A stretch of 5,758 nt of DNA from Minisyncoccota bacterium (GTDB taxonomy: Bacteria; Verrucomicrobiota; Lentisphaeria; Oligosphaerales; MVZH01). How positions within the stretch are numbered: the first letter of the stretch is position 1; the number at the start of each line of letters is the position of its first letter. Location of the stretch: positions 1 through 5,758 of the forward strand of contig JAIPIM010000268.1 in the NCBI GenBank assembly GCA_021734725.1, read 5' to 3'. The position numbers were made by a program, and so were the translations under genes. Under the pieces are notes generated by a model. The model did not search any database. It saw nothing but the letters and a program-made list of their open reading frames with translations, and was not told the origin of the DNA. Below, in pieces: positions 1 through 5,705 of the stretch.

Positions 1-818
1 ATCCGGAATCGCTGACCCATGAGAAACTCCAGGTGTTGTGTGACGGCGGCGTGAACCGGCTGAGCATCGGCATTCAGTCGTTTAACCCTGTCCACCGACA
101 GACATTGCTGCGAAGAGGGTCCCCGGCGGCTTACCAGAATATTTTGAGGAGGGTCCGGGAAAGCGGGTTCACAAATGTAAATGTTGATTTGATATACGGA
201 ATTCCCGGACAAACTGTCGCTGACTGGATGATGGACGTTTCAATGGCGTTGGATTACGGTGTCACTCATCTGTCCACGTATGGCTTGACGCTTGAGGAGG
301 GAACGGCGCTGGCAACAAAGCCATGCGTTCGCGTGGAGGACGCCGTGCAGGTGGACATGTGGGAAGCAGCGGGCCGGTTGGCCGCGGCGCGCGGGCTGCG
401 GCGTTACGAGGTGTCCAATCTGGCAATTCCCGGGAAGGAATGCGGTCATAACCTGGCGATTTGGTACGGCGCAACGTACCTGGGATGTGGACCGGCCGCC
501 TCGTCCTTCGACGGGGCCGTGCGGTGGACGAACCCCGCGGACCTAGACGTCTGGCTGCGGGGGGCGGCACCCATGTATGATGAACTTGCACCAAATCTGC
601 GGGCCGCCGAACTACTGGCCTTTGGCTTGCGAACCACAATGGGTTGGGACCTTGCCGTATTCCAAGAACAAACAGGATTTGATGCCATGACTTTACGCGG
701 CGATGCCATCGAGTCGCTGGCGGCTGACGGACTGCTCCAGGTCGATGGTTCATCTCTATGCCCAACCGAGCGGGGGCTGTTGTTCGCCGATACGATCGCG
801 GTCCGGCTTCTCCAATAG
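1..818 (+). CDS. hemW: HemW-type radical SAM heme chaperone, C-terminal part (5' end outside window)
   Basis: The frame is open from the window edge (first full codon at base 3) to the TAG at 816-818, giving about 271 residues. HemW is normally about 380 residues, so roughly 100 N-terminal residues are missing, including the CxxxCxxC iron-sulfur motif. The GTG at 33 is an internal Val codon, because the same frame continues upstream as PESLTHEKLQ. Family landmarks in order are LSIGIQSF (bases 60-83), DLIYGIPGQT (186-215), HLSTYGLTLEEGT, the HemW hallmark YEVSN (405-419), ECGHNLAIWYG near 438-470, and a HemW C-terminal domain from about 600 (ELLAFGLRT ... ERGLLFADTIA). HemW proteins bind heme and deliver it to partner proteins. 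They are often misannotated as oxygen-independent coproporphyrinogen oxidase (HemN), but the YEVSN/HNLxxW region favours HemW. The family's usual CRHN is CGHN here. The gene converges on sulfatase A, so the two are transcribed independently. Confidence 0.9.
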   Translation, partial: PESLTHEKLQVLCDGGVNRLSIGIQSFNPVHRQTLLRRGSPAAYQNILRRVRESGFTNVNVDLIYGIPGQTVADWMMDVSMALDYGVTHLSTYGLTLEEGTALATKPCVRVEDAVQVDMWEAAGRLAAARGLRRYEVSNLAIPGKECGHNLAIWYGATYLGCGPAASSFDGAVRWTNPADLDVWLRGAAPMYDELAPNLRAAELLAFGLRTTMGWDLAVFQEQTGFDAMTLRGDAIESLAADGLLQVDGSSLCPTERGLLFADTIAVRLLQ

Positions 819-1082
819 AGCAGCAGGCCGATTCCAACGAGGGGGTATGTCTGTGTTATTCTGCGTGTAAAGAGTGGTGGGTTATCAGTACGCATATACT
901 CACTGACGAACAAAACGGTACCATTGAATGTTCCTTGAGGTAATGAATTCTGAGTTTCCTTTCCGCGGTAAAGGATATGTCCCTCCTCGTTACGCTTCAG
1001 TGCCTTCACAGAACGTCGTTCATGTGATACCGGAGGTCACCATCGAAGCTTTCATGCCAACGCATTTTCCTCTGACGCTAAT
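819..1082. other. Convergent intergenic gap
   Basis: This is 264 bp between the stop of the hemW-like gene (+) and the stop of sulfatase A (-). Short open frames occur on both strands, but none has a ribosome binding site, a recognisable motif or a sensible position. The only sizeable dyad is a 6-bp stem, TCCTTT (957-962) with AAAGGA (970-975), around the palindrome CCGCGG. Neither strand has a T-run after it, so it is not a convincing intrinsic terminator. I see nothing else here. Confidence 0.6.
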
Positions 1083-2426
1083 TCAGCCATCAACCGGATC
1101 ACATGGGGAGATGTTTTTCCCTTTCTGAGACTCTCGCAGTGACTGTCGCCATTGATTAAGTTTCACCGCCATTTTTCGGACGATCTCCGGCTTTTCCGCG
1201 GCCAAATCTCGTGTTTCCTTTCTATCCTCGAGCAAATCATAGAGCTCACAGGATGTTCCCTGATCCGGGCTGTAGAGCTTGTAGCGTCGGTCAATCAGGC
1301 TGATTTGCTTTTGTGATTCGAAGCCGATCGGGTGTTCACGATAGAAGGGGTGGCCGTCGATTAAGGGCATCAGGTTCTCGCCGTCGAGCGGCTCGGCTCT
1401 TCCTTCAAGCGTGAACCCCAGTGAAGCCAGAACGGTGGGGAAGTAATCACTGGTTGAGCATGGACCGTCAATGACTCGGGGAGCGGAAACGCGGTTTGCC
1501 CAGACCAGCAGGCCTGGTACTCGTATACCGCCTTCGTACAGGCTCCCCTTGCGCCCGCGAAAGGGGCCGCTGCGTCCTTGTTGGCGGCCGCCGGGGTGTT
1601 GTGCAATACCACCGCCTTCACCGGCAGGACCGTTGTCCGCGCAGAACCAGAGCATGGTATTGTCAGCAATACCGCACGACTGCAATTCCTGTCTCAATCT
1701 CCCCGTTTGCTCGTCCATTGCGGTGATACACCCGAAGTAATGTTGTTCGTCAAAAGAACGACGGGCATACATCGCACGATGGCGGTTGCTTGCGCGGACG
1801 GGTGAATGCGGCGAATGGAACCAGATGACCGCCAGGAATGGCTGCTTTTGCTCAGCGGCCCACCGGATGAACGGTATGGCGCGGTCCATAATTACGCGTG
1901 AGTCGTCGCCATCAAGGTTTTCTTTCGCCCACCTGCCGGGACCGGTCCAGTATTTCGAGGGAACGTTTTGATCTTGCATGGGGTCGCAGGTGGGGATCGC
2001 GACCTCAGTGGAGAAACACGTATCGAAACCGTTATCCCATGGGGGCGAGTAATGCTCGTTTTCTCGGCCGCCTCGGCGTCCGTCGATAATGTCCTTCGTC
2101 AGTGTGCCGAGATGCCATTTCCCGAAATGTCCGGTAACATACCCTTGCGTTTTCAGTGCTTCCGCCAAAGTGATTTCGTCTTTCGGAATGTGCCCGACAT
2201 TGGCAAAGTAGATGCCATAACGGTAGGGATGCCGGCCGGTGAGGCAGCCACCGCGAGTCGGAGAACATACAGGCGCCGTAGAATAGAAACGGTCAAAGCG
2301 AATACCTTCGGCGGCCATGTGATCGAGATGCGGGGTCTGCAATACAGGGTGTCCATTGTAGCCGGTATCGCCCCATCCCTGGTCATCGGTCATCGCCAGG
2401 ATAACATTGGGTTTATTGGTGCTCAT
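1083..2426 (-). CDS. Sulfatase A: formylglycine-dependent arylsulfatase-like hydrolase
   Basis: This 447-residue protein belongs to the type I sulfatase family (alkaline phosphatase superfamily), which hydrolyses sulfate esters. Residues are numbered from the ATG at 2426. D14-D15 in MTDDQGWGD are N-terminal metal ligands. C54 in CSPTR (54-58) is the Cys converted to formylglycine. GKWHLG (102-107) supplies the conserved Lys and His. H204 in FHSPHSP, D264-N265 in CADNGP and K293 in GRKGSLYEGG complete a full catalytic set, so the enzyme should be active once matured. There is no signal peptide: the protein begins MSTNKPNVIL and goes straight into the first beta strand, which implies a cytoplasmic location. 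An in-frame TTG five codons upstream overlaps the Shine-Dalgarno sequence and is a worse start. The gene lies 244 bp downstream of sulfatase B on the same strand. The substrate cannot be read from sequence alone. A carbohydrate or aryl sulfate is the family default. Confidence 0.93.
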   Translation of the reverse strand: MSTNKPNVILAMTDDQGWGDTGYNGHPVLQTPHLDHMAAEGIRFDRFYSTAPVCSPTRGGCLTGRHPYRYGIYFANVGHIPKDEITLAEALKTQGYVTGHFGKWHLGTLTKDIIDGRRGGRENEHYSPPWDNGFDTCFSTEVAIPTCDPMQDQNVPSKYWTGPGRWAKENLDGDDSRVIMDRAIPFIRWAAEQKQPFLAVIWFHSPHSPVRASNRHRAMYARRSFDEQHYFGCITAMDEQTGRLRQELQSCGIADNTMLWFCADNGPAGEGGGIAQHPGGRQQGRSGPFRGRKGSLYEGGIRVPGLLVWANRVSAPRVIDGPCSTSDYFPTVLASLGFTLEGRAEPLDGENLMPLIDGHPFYREHPIGFESQKQISLIDRRYKLYSPDQGTSCELYDLLEDRKETRDLAAEKPEIVRKMAVKLNQWRQSLRESQKGKNISPCDPVDG

Positions 2427-2433
2427 GGCGGGG

Positions 2434-2439
2434 CTCTCC
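2434..2439 (-). promoter_or_regulatory. Shine-Dalgarno of sulfatase A (decides the start)
   Basis: On the - strand GGAGAG lies 7 nt upstream of the ATG at 2424-2426. The alternative TTG start (2439-2441) overlaps this site and has no SD of its own, so the ATG is preferred and the protein is 447 rather than 452 residues. Confidence 0.75.
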
Positions 2440-2444
2440 AAACC

Positions 2445-2663
2445 TCAAGATTCTACATTTTGCGCTACCGCGACCATTGTCCGTCTCAATGCCTTGTTTG
2501 AGCACAAGAGATCAAGATATCTGAAACCCGCGACGCGCGGCTTACGGATGCTCGTACTTGTGGCGGACCCACAGGGCAAAACGATTCCCTTACTAAAACC
2601 GGAAGCGTCGAGAATTACGCGTTCTGTTCGCCGCCGTTCTACAATCGATCCGGAAGAACCCAT
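2445..2663 (-). CDS. Doubtful small ORF between the two sulfatases (72 residues)
   Basis: An open frame runs from an ATG at 2661-2663 to a TGA at 2445-2447. It nearly fills the gap: it starts 7 nt after the sulfatase B stop and ends 18 nt before the sulfatase A ATG, which is operon-like spacing. The product would be basic (MGSSGSIVERRRTERVI... ending VAVAQNVES) with two Cys. I see no signal peptide, membrane segment or known motif. Against it, there is no Shine-Dalgarno sequence before the ATG, the frame also stays open upstream inside sulfatase B in a non-coding register, and a + strand frame is open over the same stretch. I recognise no family and consider it more likely spurious than real. 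Confidence 0.17.
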   Translation of the reverse strand: MGSSGSIVERRRTERVILDASGFSKGIVLPCGSATSTSIRKPRVAGFRYLDLLCSNKALRRTMVAVAQNVES

Positions 2664-2670
2664 ATTTGCG

Positions 2671-4095
2671 TTAGAGCGGTGCGGGAAGTCCCCATTGAAT
2701 GGTGTCGCTGGGGTTTGTGGCGCGAACCCACTGGCTGAGGTATTCGATATCGGCAGTCGTCTGTTCAAGGCGCCGGGCCACGCGGTTTGGGTCCCACCCG
2801 TCATCGCGAGCCAATGCTTCAAGGTCGGAAAGCACGCGATCATGGGGGGAAGTTCCGGCGAGATTAGTCATCTCCTCCGGATCTTCGCCGATATTGTAGA
2901 GTTCCGGTTGAAGTGACCTGTAGAAGACTGCTTTCCATTGATTGTGCCGTACCATTCTGCATGGGCCCCCTATGGTGCGTTTACCCAACTCCGCGAAGAC
3001 TGCCCCATTCCCTTGTTCGCCATGACCTGATGCCAAAGGTATGAGCGATGTGCCGGCCATGTCCGGAATCTCAGGTGCGCACCCCATGTCAAGAAGTGTT
3101 GCAGTCAAATCGAGCAGGCTGACGTTTGCGCTTATATGTTTTCCACGTGGCAGCGTCCCGGGCCACGATACGATCATTGGCACACGTGTGGCTGCTTCGT
3201 AGAAAACCGATTTTGTCCACAGCCCTTTTTCGCCAGCCATTTCACCGTGATCGGACGTGTACACAATGGCGGCGTTATCGCTCAGGGGGCTCTCGGCGAA
3301 GGCGGTCAGCACATGCTGGATGGTTTCGTCCACAAAAGCGCATTTTGCCCGGTATGCGTCCCGCATTCGACACGTTTGTTCCGCGGTGATGGTGTCGAAG
3401 CCCGCGGCTCTCCGGACTTCTTCAGCGAATGGTGGCAGTGTTGTTTCGCCGGAGTCCAGCCGATCACTGAGTCCGGCAAAGCGGTCGAACAGTCGTTTCG
3501 GGACTTTCCACGGGTCATGCGGACCGAAGAACGACGCGACCAGGCATAGAGGGCGCGGGTCGCCTGAAACTTCGTGATCGTAAATCACGCGGCATGCCTC
3601 CATGGCCACTGCCTGGTCGAATTCCAAGTCGTGACTTCGGCCGGGGCCGGCGGATTGAATACTCTCCAGGCTGCCCCAATAATCCCGATAGCGTTCGATG
3701 GCAGCATTACGGGCGGGAAAACTCGGGCTTATATCGCCAAGGCGACGCTCCTGAAAGCCGTGGTGCTGGTCTTCTCCCAGAAAATGCATGCGCCCTACTA
3801 GCACTGTTTTGTACCCGGCGATTCCCAGCCCATGGGCAAAGGTCGGTATATCCGATCGCAGGATGTGGCTGTTATTCCAGACACCAATTTGATGACAGTG
3901 CCGCCCGCTGAGAAACGCCATGCGCGACGGTACGCAGAGGGGGGCGGGGCAATAGGCGCTGTCGAACGCGACTCCGTTTGCGGCGAGCGAATCGAGCGCC
4001 GGAGTCGGCAGTGTTTCGTCACCGTAACAGCCCAGAAACCGGGGGCTGTGTTGATCAGACATCAAGAGTAAAATGTTCGGTTTGGTTTTCGGCAT
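2671..4095 (-). CDS. Sulfatase B: choline-sulfatase-like, formylglycine-dependent
   Basis: This 474-residue type I sulfatase has the character of the choline-sulfatase/BetC branch. D14-Q15 in MSDQH are metal ligands. C54 in CVPSR (54-58) is the formylglycine Cys. SDIPTFAHGL (81-90) followed by GRMHFLGEDQHHGF (101-114) closely matches the 'DIPTFAH ... GKMHF.GpDQ.HGF' stretch typical of choline sulfatases. H193 in GPHDP, D282-H283 in TSDHGEMAGEKGLW and K295 in WTKSVFYEAATRVPMI complete the site. The usual Lys of GKMHF is Arg (R102). At 474 residues it is somewhat shorter than characterised BetC (about 510), whose C-terminal extension contributes to oligomerisation and substrate binding, so choline-O-sulfate is a hypothesis and not an assignment. 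No signal peptide is visible (MPKTKPNILLLMSDQ), which points to the cytoplasm. The ATG at 4095 has AGGT (4104-4107) 8 nt upstream. The stop is TAA at 2671-2673. No betA, betB or transporter gene lies in the window. Confidence 0.93.
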   Translation of the reverse strand: MPKTKPNILLLMSDQHSPRFLGCYGDETLPTPALDSLAANGVAFDSAYCPAPLCVPSRMAFLSGRHCHQIGVWNNSHILRSDIPTFAHGLGIAGYKTVLVGRMHFLGEDQHHGFQERRLGDISPSFPARNAAIERYRDYWGSLESIQSAGPGRSHDLEFDQAVAMEACRVIYDHEVSGDPRPLCLVASFFGPHDPWKVPKRLFDRFAGLSDRLDSGETTLPPFAEEVRRAAGFDTITAEQTCRMRDAYRAKCAFVDETIQHVLTAFAESPLSDNAAIVYTSDHGEMAGEKGLWTKSVFYEAATRVPMIVSWPGTLPRGKHISANVSLLDLTATLLDMGCAPEIPDMAGTSLIPLASGHGEQGNGAVFAELGKRTIGGPCRMVRHNQWKAVFYRSLQPELYNIGEDPEEMTNLAGTSPHDRVLSDLEALARDDGWDPNRVARRLEQTTADIEYLSQWVRATNPSDTIQWGLPAPL

Positions 4096-4103
4096 TTATA
4101 CTT

Positions 4104-4107
4104 ACCT
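4104..4107 (-). promoter_or_regulatory. Shine-Dalgarno of sulfatase B
   Basis: On the - strand CAGGTAAG precedes the ATG (4093-4095), with its AGGT core 8 nt upstream. It supports the annotated start, and the protein begins directly at the sulfatase core. Confidence 0.6.
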
Positions 4108-4121
4108 GAATCCGTGATAAA

Positions 4122-4214
4122 ATTGGCGAAAAAGTGTTTTTGTCATTTATATGGAAGACCTTACGACTATTATTAAAGATAACCCGTTGGGTGACATCGA
4201 ATTTTTTCGCCAAT
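4122..4214. promoter_or_regulatory. Perfect 12-bp inverted repeat bracketing the sulfatase B promoter region
   Basis: ATTGGCGAAAAA (4122-4133) and its exact reverse complement TTTTTCGCCAAT (4203-4214) are separated by 69 bp, with arm centres 81 bp apart. The inner arm ends 26 nt upstream of the sulfatase B ATG. The AT-rich stretch between the arms includes, on the - strand, ATGACA followed 18 nt later by TTTTAT, a weak sigma70-like pair whose spacer contains the inner arm. This arrangement would suit a pair of operators for a DNA-looping repressor or activator. The symmetry is seen directly and the regulatory role is inferred. No regulator gene is present in the window. The arms could also be remnants of a small element, but no target-site duplication flanks them. 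Confidence 0.45.
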
Positions 4215-4395
4215 GTTCCCGCAAGGGACTGCCAGCGGCGGCACATCTGCTTACGAGCCTGCAACTTGCAGTAGACACTACAGCCGCATTTGGTCTCGTC
4301 CTTCAGATGAAGGATACTACCGCTGAACGTTGAGTGCACTCCAAAAAGTACGGTTTGGGCGGAAACAACGCATAATACGCCTTCAGACGTCGTGG

Positions 4396-4423
4396 GTTTC
4401 AGTGTTCAGGTGTCAGGTTTCAG
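4396..4423 (+). repeat. Four tandem heptamers, consensus GTKTCAG
   Basis: The units follow without gaps: GTTTCAG (4396-4402), TGTTCAG (4403-4409), GTGTCAG (4410-4416), GTTTCAG (4417-4423). Two inverted units follow at 4465-4478, CTGACAC then CCGAAAC, the latter differing by one base from the inverse of GTTTCAG. The array lies inside the 201-bp inverted-repeat element and could pair with the inverted units to make an inner stem. Confidence 0.7.
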
Positions 4424-4464
4424 AAAACACAAGTACAAGTCCTGCAAATAGTTGCGAGATTGGT

Positions 4465-4478
4465 CTGACACCCGAAAC
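4465..4478 (-). repeat. Two inverted heptamers (CTGACAC, CCGAAAC)
   Basis: Read on the - strand these are GTTTCGG followed by GTGTCAG. They are the same heptamer family as the array at 4396-4423 in opposite orientation, 41 bp away. Together they give the interior of the element its own inverted symmetry. Confidence 0.6.
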
Positions 4479-4571
4479 CTTGGATTACGGCCATCTCGAC
4501 TTTTCAGAGTGGACTCAACGTTCACGGATCCAGGACTTAATCCAGTTAGCAAACACGGCCGGTTGTGTTCG

Positions 4572-5651
4572 TTACTGTTGGACCCCATAATGTGTTTTCA
4601 TCAGGTTGACGAGATAGGCGTAATTTTCCAGCGGGACGTCGGGTGGTACGCTGTGATCGCAGCCAATCAAGTATCCACCTTCATCGATCACTGGAACCAG
4701 GCGTTCAAATTCGGCTTTTATACTCTTTTTATCGGACGCCAGTATGCGTTTATCGAAGCCGCCTTCCATTTTTATCTGATGTCCGTATTGTTTTCGCAAT
4801 TCCGCCACGTCCATGCCTGCTGCCACTTCCAACGGGGTAAACGCATTGATGCCGCACTCGAGCCATAGGGGGATCAGTTCACGGATATCGCCGTCACTGT
4901 CCATCAGGTGGTAGTCGATACCGTGCGGCTTTGTCAGGGCCGTTATGCGTTTGTAATACGGCGTCATGAATGCCCGGAATAGATCCGGGGAAATCATGCT
5001 GCCGTTTTTATAGGCCATGTCTTCATGATAACCGATGCGGTCGGGCACGAACTTCGGGAGGGCGGTTTTCAATGCCAATTCACAGAGGCTGCAGAGCAGG
5101 TTGTTAACCTCGTGGATAAACTCTGGATGATCGAAGTAACTTACCATCACGTTCTGCGTTCCCATGTGTTCATTGAGGAACGCGAAATACATCCCGCCAT
5201 TCACAAAGGTCAACACGCCGTTCTTTCGCATTCGCTCCGCTTGTTCAAGCCAGTCCGGAGCAATGCGGTCTGGATCCCGGCAATCCAGCCGGGTACGAAG
5301 CCATGAAAGGTCGTCGGGGCCCTTGATTGGGTATTCAAGGTGTTCGGACATGGATGATTCATCCTTGAAATTACGGGTCTTGACGCCATGGCTGTCAATC
5401 TTGATGACGAACTCGCCGGATTCTTCGAGAATGCGCTCTTTGAACGGCGGGCGCAGAAGGGTGTCGATGGCGAGTTGTCGAACGGGCATGCGGTCGACAT
5501 CGAAGAACTCCGTCAGTTCAATGCCTTTCGGCAGACCTTCCTGTTCCCAGCGTCGACGCGTTGCCGACCAAGGCCCCCCCGGCAAAATCATCGGTGGTCG
5601 GTCTACGGACTCGAAGTTCATGAATCTCAGGAGACGCTCACGTGTGTTCAT
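4572..5651 (-). CDS. Uroporphyrinogen-decarboxylase-fold protein (URO-D superfamily, not HemE)
   Basis: This 359-residue protein is a full-length URO-D (PF01208-type) TIM-barrel. It starts NTRERLLRFMNFESVDRPP, the usual opening of the URO-D-like/corrinoid-methyltransferase branch. Later landmarks are FVNGGMYFAF (149-158), HEDMAYKNGSMISPDLF (209-225), MDSDGDIRELIPLWLECGIN (250-269), PLEVAAGMD (273-281), MEGGFDKR (295-302) and GGYLIGCDHSVPPDVPLENY (325-344). The N-terminal Arg-containing substrate motif of true HemE is absent. The MtaA/MtbA zinc motif HxC also appears incomplete: the region reads H248-L-M-D-S-D, although C331 lies near the expected last Cys. The reaction is therefore unknown, with methyl transfer to or from a corrinoid protein only one possibility. 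No signal peptide is seen, so it is cytoplasmic. The ATG at 5651 has an AAGG core 6 nt upstream. The stop is TAA at 4572-4574. It is the first of three co-directional genes, 476 bp before sulfatase B. Confidence 0.9.
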   Translation of the reverse strand: MNTRERLLRFMNFESVDRPPMILPGGPWSATRRRWEQEGLPKGIELTEFFDVDRMPVRQLAIDTLLRPPFKERILEESGEFVIKIDSHGVKTRNFKDESSMSEHLEYPIKGPDDLSWLRTRLDCRDPDRIAPDWLEQAERMRKNGVLTFVNGGMYFAFLNEHMGTQNVMVSYFDHPEFIHEVNNLLCSLCELALKTALPKFVPDRIGYHEDMAYKNGSMISPDLFRAFMTPYYKRITALTKPHGIDYHLMDSDGDIRELIPLWLECGINAFTPLEVAAGMDVAELRKQYGHQIKMEGGFDKRILASDKKSIKAEFERLVPVIDEGGYLIGCDHSVPPDVPLENYAYLVNLMKTHYGVQQ

Positions 5652-5655
5652 TATG

Positions 5656-5661
5656 CACCTT
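5656..5661 (-). promoter_or_regulatory. Shine-Dalgarno of the URO-D gene, within a possible hairpin
   Basis: On the - strand AAGGTG precedes the ATG (5649-5651), with its AAGG core 6 nt away. CGAAGG (5658-5663) overlaps this site and can pair with TCTTCG (5672-5677), so the SD may be sequestered in one RNA conformation. Confidence 0.6.
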
Positions 5662-5667
5662 CGTTTC

Positions 5668-5705
5668 TGATCGAAGAGATGTCGACTACGTGCGGTCTTC
5701 GATCA
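5668..5705. promoter_or_regulatory. Perfect 10-bp inverted repeat in the URO-D gene leader
   Basis: TGATCGAAGA (5668-5677) and its exact reverse complement TCTTCGATCA (5696-5705) are separated by 18 bp. The arm nearer the gene ends 16 nt before the ATG, just upstream of the SD. It could be an operator with two half-sites or a leader hairpin with an 18-nt loop. The possible start of transcription lies further out: TATATT (5750-5755, - strand) resembles a -10 box, but its -35 would be outside the window. The symmetry is seen directly and the role is inferred. Confidence 0.5.

Larger units (their letters stand above)
4324..4524. repeat. MITE-like 201-bp element with 26-bp imperfect terminal inverted repeats
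   Basis: The left end (4324-4349) begins TGAACGTTGAGT and the right end (4499-4524) finishes ACTCAACGTTCA. Aligned as an inverted repeat, the 26-nt ends match at 23 positions: 12 matching, 1 mismatch, 5 matching (CACTC), 2 mismatches, 6 matching (AAAAGT). The left end includes the perfect palindrome GAGTGCACTC (4332-4341), and the right end has the near copy GAGTGGACTC (4507-4516). The interior holds an ordered heptamer array and inverted heptamers, described separately. No ORF in it looks like a transposase, so if mobile it would be non-autonomous. I found no clear target-site duplication: the left flank ends ACCGC and the right flank begins CGGAT. It could instead be a structured intergenic repeat or an RNA element. 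Copy number in the genome would settle this. Confidence 0.5.
4096..4571. other. 476-bp non-coding region rich in dyad symmetry
   Basis: This region lies between the stop of the URO-D gene and the start of sulfatase B. Besides the 12-bp inverted repeat near sulfatase B and the MITE-like element, it holds CTGCAACTTGCAG (4259-4271, 6-bp arms around one C) and TCCTTCAGATGAAGGA (4299-4314, 7-bp arms around GA). Small open frames occur, for example a + frame at 4151-4333, but they lack ribosome binding sites and known motifs. I see no protein gene here that I would support. Confidence 0.6.

Noticed and set aside
33..818. GTG at 33 as the true start of the + strand gene
   Set aside because: The same frame is open to the window edge and the upstream residues (PESLTHEKLQ) fit the HemW alignment, so the gene simply begins outside the window.
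957..975. Hairpin TCCTTT/AAAGGA as a bidirectional terminator between hemW and sulfatase A
   Set aside because: The stem is only 6 bp, and no T-run follows on either strand.
2427..2441. TTG at 2439-2441 as start of sulfatase A
   Set aside because: It overlaps the GGAGAG Shine-Dalgarno site. The ATG at 2424-2426 has proper spacing, and the five extra residues add nothing conserved.
2528..2540. GC-rich hairpin CCGCG-ACG-CGCGG as terminator of sulfatase B
   Set aside because: It lies about 130 nt past the stop. The stem is only 5 bp, and just three T follow on the - strand.
4151..4333. 60-residue + strand ORF beginning MEDLTTIIKDN
   Set aside because: There is no ribosome binding site, no known motif, and it runs into the left end of the repeat element.
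4055..4339. 94-residue - strand ORF overlapping the start of sulfatase B
   Set aside because: It crosses the operator-like inverted repeat, has no Shine-Dalgarno sequence, and overlaps a certain gene in another frame.
4396..4478. CRISPR-like array
   Set aside because: The units are 7 bp with no spacers, and no cas genes are present.
4551..4568. Hairpin AACAC...GTGTT as terminator of the URO-D gene
   Set aside because: On the - strand it has only 5 pairs around an 8-nt loop and a short T stretch, which is too weak to call.
4572..5651. True uroporphyrinogen III decarboxylase (HemE) forming a heme cluster with the hemW-like gene
   Set aside because: The HemE substrate-binding motifs are absent, and the genes are on opposite strands with two sulfatases between them.
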